A DNA stretch of 64,000 nucleotides from Candidatus Kouleothrix ribensis (GTDB taxonomy: Bacteria; Chloroflexota; Chloroflexia; Chloroflexales; Roseiflexaceae). Under the pieces are notes generated by a model. The model had not been told where the DNA came from, made no database searches, and worked only from the letters and a program-made list of their open reading frames with translations. Shown here one piece after another: positions 41,768-60,300 of the stretch. The stretch is taken from positions 1,240,001 through 1,304,000 of the forward strand of contig JADKGW010000002.1 of the NCBI GenBank assembly GCA_016722075.1, in the 5' to 3' direction. Made by a program: the position numbers and the translations under genes. The first letter of the stretch is position 1. The number at the start of each line of letters is the position of its first letter.

Positions 41768-44389
41768 ATGAACGCTGCCCTCGACGCACTGCCGCGCGAC
41801 CAGCAGGCCCGGCCGGAGGCGCCGGCACACCTGGCGCCGCTCCCCGGCGGCGATTGGGCGGTCTGGCGCTGGGTGGGGCTCCGTGGGGCCGGCTTCCCAG
41901 CCGACCTGGTGAGCCGTCTGGCCGACGCCGAGTGTGCGCGCAGCGCCGACGCGGTGTATGCGGCCGAGGCGCGCGCCGCCGAGCTGCAGGCCCAGGCGCT
42001 GGCGGCGGCCAACGCCGCGCTCGATGCGCTGCGCGCCGGCGCGGGCTGGGATGACCCGGCCCGGCGCAAGCCGCTGCTCAAGCTGATGCGCGTGCTCAAG
42101 GCCGGCGATGCGCCTGCGCCGGCGGCAGCACCGCCGGCACTGGCACCGGCACTGGCCGCGCTGCTGGCCGCGCGTGCCGAGCTGGCCGGCGCGCGCGCGC
42201 AGTTTGCGCAGGCCTTCGACGCGGCCACGCGCAACACCTCGCACGTGATCGCCACGATCGCCGGCGACGACCGCTTCTGCGAGGCGCTGATCTGGCAGAA
42301 CCGGCGCGCATTCCACACCGGCGTGGCCGCGCTGCGGGCCGGCACGCTAGGCGCCACGCGCGGCTCGCAGCAGCGCCAGCACGAAGAGCTGGTGGCGAGC
42401 TACCTCCAGCGCTACTGTGTCAAGAACGACACGATCGGCTTCTTCGGCCCGGTGGGCTGGGCGACGATCGGCACCAGCGCCGCGCCGCTGGTCGCGCGCC
42501 CCGGCCAGGCGCTGCTGCGCCGGCGCACGGTGGCGTTCGAGCAGTGGGCGATCGATGGCCTGGCGGCGGCGCTGGCCAAAACCCGGCTGCTACAGCCCTG
42601 GCTCGCGCCGCGGCTGCTGCCGTTCTTCGACCTACGCGGCACCACGCTGTACCGGCCAGGCCAGCGCACACTGCGGGTCTCGCCCGGCCAGGCCGCAGTG
42701 CTGGCAGCCTGCGATGGCGAGCGCAGCGCCAGGGCGATTGCGGCCGAGCTGTGCGCGGCCCACCCGCACGAGCTGAGCGACGCGGCGGCGGTGTACCGGC
42801 TGCTCGACCAGCTCGGCAAGCTGGGCTTGATCGTGTGGACGCTGGAGGTGCCGTTTGCGCCGCAGCCCGATCTGGCGCTGGGCCGGCTGCTGGCGCGCAT
42901 CGAAGACCCGCGGCTGCGCACGCCGGCACTCGACGCGCTCGCCGAGCTCGAGCGCCGGCGCGCCGAGGTGGCCCAGGCCGCCGGCAATGCCGCGCAGCTC
43001 GACCAGGCGCTCGATGCGCTGGAGGCCAGCTTCACACGCCTGACCGGCGCCGAGGCCACCCGCAAGGCCGGCGCAACCTACGCCGCGCGCACGCTGGTGT
43101 ACGAAGATTGCCAGCGCGACATCGACATAGAGCTGGGCGCGCCGCTGCTGGACGCGCTAGGGCCGCCGCTCACGCTGCTGCTGACGAGCGCGCGCTGGAT
43201 CACCCACCAGGCCGCCGGCCTGTACCAGGCCGCGTTCGACCAGATCTACGCCGAGCTGGCGCGCCAGAGCGGCAGCGCCGAAGTCGATCTGTTCGCGTTC
43301 TGGCAGCTGGTGCAGCAGCGCCTGCACACCACCGACCAGCCACGCCTGCGCGACACCGTCAAGCACATGTTTCAGCAGCGCTGGGCCGAGGTGCTCGGCC
43401 TACCGCCCGACAGCGGCCAGCGCGAGATCGTGTACACCAGCACCCAGCTGGCCCCGCAGGTCGCGGCGGCATTTGCGGCGCCGGGGCCGGGCTGGCCGGG
43501 CGCGCGCTACCACAGCCCCGACGTCATGATCGCGGCGGCCAGCCCCGAGGCGATCTGCCAGGGCCAGTACCTGCTGGTGATGGGCGAGCTGCACCTGGGC
43601 GGCAACAGCCTGCGCGCCGCGCTGTTCGTCGATCAGCACCCCGCGCCGGCCGAACTGATCGCCGCGATCGAGCACGACCTGCCCATGCCGCAGGTGGCGC
43701 CGATCGCGCCGCGCAACTGGCCCGAGATGACCCTGCGCACGCGCTCGGCGTTCCTCAGCGAGCGCGACTTTCGGCTGGCGTTTACCTACGACGCATGCGG
43801 CCACAGCCACCCGCTGCGGCTGCCGATCGGCGCGTTCGTGGTGGCGCGCAATGCCGATGGCCTGGTGATTCGCGCCCGCGACGGCAGCCGCCAGTTCGGC
43901 ATGATCGAGCTGTTCGCCGAGATCCTGACCATGGAAGTGGCCGACTGCTTCAAGATCTTCAGCCCGCGCCGCCACACCCCGCGCATCACGATCGACCGGC
44001 TGGTGGTGAGCCGCGAGTGCTGGCAGGTGGCCACCGCCGAGCTGGCCTTCGCCGGCGAGCAGCACGCCGACGCGCGCTTCCTGGCGGCGCGGCGCTGGGC
44101 GCGCGGGCTGGGCCTGCCGCGCTGTGTGTTCGTCAAGGTGCCGATCGAGCGCAAACCGTTCTTTCTCGATTTCGACAGCCCGATCCTGGTCAACCTCTTC
44201 GCCAGGATGGCCCGCCGCGTGCGCGAGCAGGCCGGCGCCGAGGCGCTGATCAGCATCACCGAGATGTGCCCGACGATTGAAGAGAGCTGGCTGCCCGACG
44301 CGGCGGGCGCGCGCTATACCAGCGAGCTGCGCATCGCCGCAGTCGACTGGCTCGGCGCTGCGCCGGGCGAGCCGGCCGGCACGGGGTAG
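41768..44389 (+). CDS. LanB-like lantibiotic dehydratase domain protein
   Basis: An 873-residue protein of the lantibiotic dehydratase (LanB) superfamily. The N-terminal-domain signature is visible near residues 215-235 (SYLQRYCVKNDTIGFFGPVGW), preceded by the helix CEALIWQNRRAFHTGVAALR. LanB enzymes use glutamyl-tRNA to activate Ser/Thr for dehydration of ribosomal peptides, and relatives add amino acids from aminoacyl-tRNA. No precursor peptide or LanC gene is visible nearby; the gene is set in an NRPS cluster next to an exporter. ATG 41768 is preferred over an in-frame TTG eight codons upstream. Role here is unknown: dehydration or tRNA-dependent tailoring of the peptide are both possible. 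Confidence 0.82.
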   Translation: MNAALDALPRDQQARPEAPAHLAPLPGGDWAVWRWVGLRGAGFPADLVSRLADAECARSADAVYAAEARAAELQAQALAAANAALDALRAGAGWDDPARRKPLLKLMRVLKAGDAPAPAAAPPALAPALAALLAARAELAGARAQFAQAFDAATRNTSHVIATIAGDDRFCEALIWQNRRAFHTGVAALRAGTLGATRGSQQRQHEELVASYLQRYCVKNDTIGFFGPVGWATIGTSAAPLVARPGQALLRRRTVAFEQWAIDGLAAALAKTRLLQPWLAPRLLPFFDLRGTTLYRPGQRTLRVSPGQAAVLAACDGERSARAIAAELCAAHPHELSDAAAVYRLLDQLGKLGLIVWTLEVPFAPQPDLALGRLLARIEDPRLRTPALDALAELERRRAEVAQAAGNAAQLDQALDALEASFTRLTGAEATRKAGATYAARTLVYEDCQRDIDIELGAPLLDALGPPLTLLLTSARWITHQAAGLYQAAFDQIYAELARQSGSAEVDLFAFWQLVQQRLHTTDQPRLRDTVKHMFQQRWAEVLGLPPDSGQREIVYTSTQLAPQVAAAFAAPGPGWPGARYHSPDVMIAAASPEAICQGQYLLVMGELHLGGNSLRAALFVDQHPAPAELIAAIEHDLPMPQVAPIAPRNWPEMTLRTRSAFLSERDFRLAFTYDACGHSHPLRLPIGAFVVARNADGLVIRARDGSRQFGMIELFAEILTMEVADCFKIFSPRRHTPRITIDRLVVSRECWQVATAELAFAGEQHADARFLAARRWARGLGLPRCVFVKVPIERKPFFLDFDSPILVNLFARMARRVREQAGAEALISITEMCPTIEESWLPDAAGARYTSELRIAAVDWLGAAPGEPAGTG

Positions 44390-44455
44390 CGCAGGGCGTA
44401 GTGTGCAGGCGTGGGGTGGGATGCGGTGAACATTCCGCCCCGCAAGGAGAAGCGC

Positions 44456-45781
44456 ATGGCCTCCAGCATTGCCGCTGAGCCCAGCCAATCGGGCCGGGGC
44501 ATGCCGGCATTTCTGCTGATCTGGGTCGGGCAGCTGATCTCGATCCTGGGTTCCGAGCTAACCGGCTTCGGGCTGGGCGTGTGGGTGTTCCAAACCACCG
44601 GCTCGGTGACGCAGCTGACCCTGATCTCGTTTTTTGCCTCAGTGCCCTTTCTGGCGATCTCGCCGCTGGCCGGCGCGCTCGTCGATCGCTGGAACCTGCG
44701 CTGGACGATGATCCTGGGCGATCTGGGCGGCGCGCTGGCGACGCTGGCGTATGTGCTGCTGCTCAGCGCGGGGCGGCTCCAGATCTGGCACATCTACATC
44801 ATCGCCAGCGTCACGGCCATGTTTGGCGCATTTCAGTTCCCGGCGTTTAGCGTGGCCACCACGCTGATCGTGCCGAAGCAGCAGCTGGGCCGCGCCAGCG
44901 GCATGGTGCCGCTGGCCCAGGGCATCGCGCAGCTGATCGGGCCGCTGCTGGCCGGCCTGCTGGTGGCGCTGATTGGCCTGCCCGGCGTGATTCTGATCGA
45001 TTTCGGCACCTGCCTGTTTGCGATCTGCACCCTGCTGCTGGTGTGGATCCCGCGCCGGCCGGCCGGCACGCGCAGCGCGCAGCCGCCCGCGCTGGCCCAC
45101 GAGATCATGTTCGGCTGGCGTTATATCTTCGCGCGGCCGGGCCTGCTGAGCCTGCTGCTGCTGTTCGCCACCAGCAATTTTATGATGGCGACGGTGGTGG
45201 TGCTGGCCAAGCCGCTGATCCTCGCGTTCACAACCCCGGCCGTGCTGGGGGTGATTCTGTCGTGCGCGGGCGTGGGTGTGCTGGCCGGCAGCCTGGCCAT
45301 GGGCATCTGGGGGGGGCCGCGCCGGCGGGTGAACGGCGTGCTGGGCAGCTTCTTGCTGTCGGGCATCTGCATGATCATGAGCGGGCTGGCCCCTTCGGCG
45401 TGGCTGATTGGCGCGGCCGCGTTCCTGTTCACGCTTGGCACGCCGATCACCGCCGGGTGCAGCCAGGCGATCTGGCAGACCAAGGTGCCGGCCGAGGTGC
45501 AGGGCCGCGTGTTTGCGACGCGCAGTATGATCGCGATGTCGTCGCTGCCGCTGGCGTTTCTGGTGGTTGGGCCGCTGGCCGAGTATGTGTTCGAGCCGCT
45601 GATGGCCAACGGCGGCCGGCTGGCCGGCAGCCTGGGCCGGCTGATCGGCGTGGGGCCGGGCCGCGGCATCGCCTTGATGTTTATGCTGTTCGGGCTGCTG
45701 ATGCTGCTGCTGGTGCTGGCCGGCACGCTCTACCCGCGCCTGCGGCTGGTCGAGGACGATCTGCCCGACGCAATTGTTTGA
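44456..45781 (+). CDS. MFS transporter (EntS/macrolide-efflux-like)
   Basis: A 441-residue transporter with about twelve hydrophobic helices, beginning FLLIWVGQLISILGSELTGFGLGVWVFQ, the usual start of EntS/MFS_3-type exporters of siderophores and peptides. The inter-helix motif LAGALVDRWNLRWTMILGD follows. AAGGAGA precedes ATG 44456. It follows the dehydratase by 66 bases, and its stop codon is inside the -35 box of the promoter for the NRPS genes. It probably exports the NRPS product. Confidence 0.9.
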   Translation: MASSIAAEPSQSGRGMPAFLLIWVGQLISILGSELTGFGLGVWVFQTTGSVTQLTLISFFASVPFLAISPLAGALVDRWNLRWTMILGDLGGALATLAYVLLLSAGRLQIWHIYIIASVTAMFGAFQFPAFSVATTLIVPKQQLGRASGMVPLAQGIAQLIGPLLAGLLVALIGLPGVILIDFGTCLFAICTLLLVWIPRRPAGTRSAQPPALAHEIMFGWRYIFARPGLLSLLLLFATSNFMMATVVVLAKPLILAFTTPAVLGVILSCAGVGVLAGSLAMGIWGGPRRRVNGVLGSFLLSGICMIMSGLAPSAWLIGAAAFLFTLGTPITAGCSQAIWQTKVPAEVQGRVFATRSMIAMSSLPLAFLVVGPLAEYVFEPLMANGGRLAGSLGRLIGVGPGRGIALMFMLFGLLMLLLVLAGTLYPRLRLVEDDLPDAIV

Positions 45782-45806
45782 CATCCGATCGAGGCTGTCT
45801 TATAAT
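45778..45806 (+). promoter_or_regulatory. Perfect-consensus sigma-70 promoter upstream of the NRPS genes
   Basis: TTGACA (45778-45783), 17-base spacer, TATAAT (45801-45806). Both hexamers match consensus exactly. The -35 overlaps the stop codon of the exporter gene. The expected start of transcription is ~45813, leaving a ~400-base leader before the first NRPS start. Confidence 0.8.
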
Positions 45807-45812
45807 CACACA

Positions 45813-46216
45813 CCGATCACCACAAGTCCCTTTGATGTTGTCTGGAAAGCCGGGAATGCCTGGGGCATCGCCCCTCGCGCACCCTGTTGGCTGGTTGTGG
45901 CCACTGCCATGCCCGGTTAGCTAGAGCAGTCTGCAGCTGGCGGCAGCGCGGCCCCCGCACGCCACTGCACGCCGCGCGATTGCGTACACGCGCAGCTGCC
46001 GTGCAAACTGCAAATACGAGAGCTGGCTGCGCCCGCTCTGCCGGCATGCGGGCGGCCGGGTGCGCCCTGAGCGCGATTCCCGACGCGAAGGGCTGCGCGC
46101 TACCGGCGCTCTCGCGAAATATATCGTAACGATTGTCTGATGCAGGCGCTGCCGCCAAGCCAGCTTGTGGTGTTGGCAGGCCATGCGGCCGATTGCTGGA
46201 AAAGCGACGTACTCTG
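45813..46216 (+). other. Long leader before the first NRPS gene, no gene seen
   Basis: About 400 bases without a supported gene between the promoter and the NRPS start. It contains several G/C-rich dyads and reads as shadow frames only. A regulatory leader is possible, or a second promoter nearer the gene (an AT-rich patch AATATATCGTAAC is at ~46118). Confidence 0.4.
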
Positions 46217-56202
<9,986 letters not shown>

Positions 56203-56219
<17 letters not shown>

Positions 56220-57261
56220 CGCAGCCGGCGGCGCCCGGCGCCTGCCGATCGCCCGGCGCAAGGCCGTGAATGTAGCCGCGAGCGAGCTGGTGGCTACCGC
56301 GCCACTCGATCGCGCGCGCACGCTGCCGCTCGTGGCCACGCCCACAGTCGATGGCGTGAACCTGCTGGAGTGGGCCGCCGGCAACCGCAGCCAGCTCGAA
56401 GGCTGGGTGCTCGAGCACGGCGGGGTGCTGCTGCGCGGCTTCGGCCTGCGCACCGTCGAGGAATTCGAGCAGGCCATCCGCGCGACCGCCGACGCCTGGG
56501 CCGAGTATCGCGAGCCGGCTACGCCGCGCAGCCAGGTCAGCGGCAATATCTACACCTCGACCGACTACCCGCCCGCCCAGCGCATCTTCTTGCATAACGA
56601 AAACTCGCACACCGAGAGCTGGCCCATGAAGCTGTACTTCTTCTGCGTGACTGCAGCGCAGCAGGGCGGCGAGACGCCGATCGCCGACTGCCGGGCGATC
56701 TACCAGAGCATCGACCCGGAGGTGCGCGAAGGTTTCGCCCGCAAGCAGATCATGTATATGCGCAACTTCGGCGATGGCCTGGGCTACCCGTGGCAGCAGG
56801 TGTTCAAGACCAACGACCGCGCCGAGGTGGAGGCGTACTGCCGCGCCAACGGGATTGTGCCCGAGTGGAAAGCCAACGGCCTGCGCGTGCGCTACGTGCG
56901 CCCGGCCATAGCGCGCCACCCGCGCACCGGCGCGCTGGTCTGGTTCAACCACGGCACGTTCTTTCATATCTCGACGCAAGAGCCGGCCATCCGCGAGTCG
57001 CTGCTGGCGACCATGCCCGAAGAAGATCTGCCATACAACACCTACTACGGCGACGGCAGCCCGATCGAGCCGGCGGTGCTCGATCACCTGCGCACGATCT
57101 ACGAGCGCGAGACGGTGGCCTTCCCGTGGCAGATCGGCGACCTGCTGATGCTCGACAATATGCTGGTGGCGCACGGCCGCTCGTCGTTTGTCGGCCCGCG
57201 CAAGATCCTGGTGGGCATGGCCGAGCCGTGCCACTGGGCCGACCTGGCGCCGCCGGCCTGA
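56203..57261 (+). CDS. TauD/SyrP-like Fe(II)/2-oxoglutarate oxygenase
   Basis: A 352-residue TauD/TfdA-family oxygenase of the SyrP type found in NRPS clusters. The iron-binding His-x-Glu is in LHNENSHTES (near residue 130), and the distal His and the 2-oxoglutarate-binding Arg are in LLMLDNMLVAHGRSSFVGPRKI near the end. GGETPIADCRAIY is another family hallmark. It overlaps the end of NRPS 2 and precedes NRPS 3, whose first domain is a C-like domain without its catalytic histidines. Relatives beta-hydroxylate aminoacyl groups held on a carrier protein, which I infer here; the substrate is not proven. Confidence 0.9.
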
Positions 57262-57317
57262 GAAGCTACGCTCAACCACCGCTGAGGCATTTCAGACACA
57301 TGCTGAGGTAGATCATT

Positions 57318-60300
57318 ATGCAGCCAATCGAAGGGTTTCGCCTCGCGCCGCAGCAAAAGCGGATCTGGCAACTCCAGGCCGACGGCAGCGCGGCGTACTG
57401 CGCCCAGGCGGTGATTCAGATCGACGGGCCGCTCGACCAGGCCGCGCTGGTGGCGGCGCTCGGGCAGGTGACCGCGCGGCACGAGATCCTGCGCACGACC
57501 TTCCAGCGCCCGCCCGGCCTGGCGCTGCCGGTGCAGGTGATCGCCGAGCTGGCGCCGCCGGCCTGCACGGTGCATGATCTGCCCGGCTGGGCTGCCGGCA
57601 CGCCGGCCGAGCAGGCCGCAGGCCTGGCCGGGCTGCTGGGCGAGCTGGCGGCCATGCACGGCGACCCGGCCCACGGCCCGCTGCTCGCGGCCGCGCTGGT
57701 GCCGCTCGCGCCGGCCCGCCAGCTGCTGCTGCTCAGCCTGCCGGCCCTGTGCGCCGATAGCCTGGCGCTGGCGGGGCTGCTGCCCGAGCTGGGCCAGGCC
57801 TATGCCGCGCAGCTGCCCGACGACGCGCCGGTGCAGTATGCCGATGTGGCCGAGCTGTTCAACGAGCTGCTCGAGTCGCCCGATACGGCGGCGGGCCGCG
57901 ACTTCTGGCGCCGGCAGGATCTGAGCGGGCTGGCCCAGCTGGTGCTGCCGCTCGAGGCCGCGCCAGCCAGCACGCCGTTCGCGCCGGCCCGCCACAGCCT
58001 GGCGCTCGCGCCAGAGCTGCCGGCGCGGCTGGCCGCCTGCGCCGCGCAGCACGGCAGCACGCCCGAGCTGGTGCTGCTGGCCGGCTGGTATGCGCTGCTG
58101 GGCCGGCTGCTCGAGCCGACCGAGCTGGTGGTTGGCGTGGCGTTCGCCGGCCGCACCTACGACGGACTCGACGCCGCGCCGGGGCTGTTTGCGCGCTACC
58201 TGCCGCTGGCGGCGCGCCCGGCAGTGGCCGGCACATTCGCCGGCCTGCTCCAGCAGGTCGAGCGCGCCGCCCACACCGCCGCCGAGTTCCAGGAATACTA
58301 CCCATACGAGCAGCCCGGCCGCACCGGCGCACCGGCACTGCCGTTCGGCTTCGAGTACCTGGCCTACCCGCCCGCCTACAGCGCCGGCAGCGTCAGCTTC
58401 ACGCTGGTGCAGGCCGGCGCGACGATCGAGCGCTTCAAGCTGCGGCTGGCCTGCGCGGCACACGGCCACGCGCTCGACGCCAGGCTGGAGTACGACCCGG
58501 CCGTGTATAGCGCGGCGGCGATCACGCAGCTGGCCGAGCGCTTCGCCACGCTGCTGGCCGGCCTGCTGGCCAACCCGGCGCAGCCGCTGGCGGCGGCCGA
58601 GCTGATCGGGCCGGCCGAGCGCCACATGCTGCTGAACCAGCTGAACGACACCACGACGCCACTCGCGCAGGCGGCCGGCCTGCACCAGCTGATCGCCGAG
58701 CAGGCCGCGCGCACGCCTGGCGCACTGGCAGTGGTGTGCGCCGGCGCGCAGCTGACCTACGCCGAGCTGGATGCGCGCGCCAACCAGCTGGCGCACTACC
58801 TGCGCGGCCTGGGCATCGGCCCCGAGCAGCCGGTGGCGCTGGGCCTGGCGCGCTCGCCCGAGCTGCTGGTGGCGCTGCTGGGCGTGCTCAAAGCCGGCGG
58901 CGCATACCTGCCGCTCGAGCCGGCCTACCCGCCCGAGCGGCTGGCGCTGATGCTGGCCGACTCGCGCGCGCGCCTGCTGCTGACCGAGCAGCGGCTGCGC
59001 GACGAGCGCTTTGGCGCTGTGCCGCTGCCAGTGGTGTGCCTCGACAGCGAGTGGCCGCAGATCGCGCGCGCGCCGCGCGAGGCGCCAAACCTGCCGGTGC
59101 CGGCCGAGGCCGCAGCATATGTGATCTACACCTCGGGCTCGAGCGGCGCGCCCAAGGGCGTGGTGGTGCAGCATCGCGCGCTGGCCAACCTGCTCGCCGC
59201 GCTCGACCAGGCGATCTACACGGCGGCCGGCGCGCCGCTGCGCGTGAGCCTGAACGGCCCGCTGGTGTTCGACACCTCGGTGAAGCAGCTGATCCAGCTG
59301 GCGCGCGGCCATACGCTGGTGATCGTGCCCGACGAGCTGCGCCTCGATGCGGCCGCGCTGGGCGCATACCTGCGCGACCAGCAGGTCGAGCTCTTCGACT
59401 GCACGCCCGCGCTGCTCAGGCAGCTGCTTGGCGCCGGCGGGCTGGGCCAGCCGGGGCCGTACCCGGCCCACGTGCTGGTGGGCGGCGAGGCGATCGACCA
59501 GGCGCTGTGGCACACGCTGGCGCATGTGCCGGGCCGGCGCTTCTATAACATGTATGGCCCAACCGAATGCACGGTCGATGCCACGATCGCGCCGGTGGCG
59601 CCGGGCCAGCCGCCGACGATCGGCCGGCCGGTGGCGAACACGCAGGCCTACCTGCTCGATGCGGCCATGCGGCCGGTGCCGTTCGGGCTGGCGGGCGAGC
59701 TGTACCTGGGCGGGGCCGGCCTGGCGCGCGGCTACCTGGGCCAGCCGGGCCTCACGGCCGAGCGCTTCGTGCCGCACCCGTTCGGCACCACGCCGGGCGC
59801 GCGGCTGTATCGCACCGGCGACATGGCGCGCTACCGCGCCGACGGCAGCCTCGAGTACCTGGGCCGAATCGACCAGCAGGTCAAACTGCGCGGCTACCGC
59901 GTCGAGCTGGGCGAGATCGAGGCTACGCTACAGCAGCACCCGGCCGTGCAAGCCGCCGCCGTGCTACTGCGCAACGACTACGCCGACCAGGCGCGCCTGG
60001 TGGCCTACGTGGTGCCCGACCAGCGCACGGCCTTTACGGTGCGGCAGCTGCTGCACATGGAGCGCGCCGCGCTGATCGACAGGCGCGCGTGCTACGAGCT
60101 GCCCAACGCCATGACGATCACGCATCTGAACAAGAACGAGACCGATTTTCTATACCAGGAGATCTTCGAGCAGCAGAGCTACCTGCAGCATGGCATTACG
60201 CTCGCGCCAGGCGCCTGTGTGTTCGATGTGGGCGCCAACATCGGCATGTTCGCGCTGTTTGCCGGCCAGCACTGCCCCGACGCAACGATCTACGCCTTCG

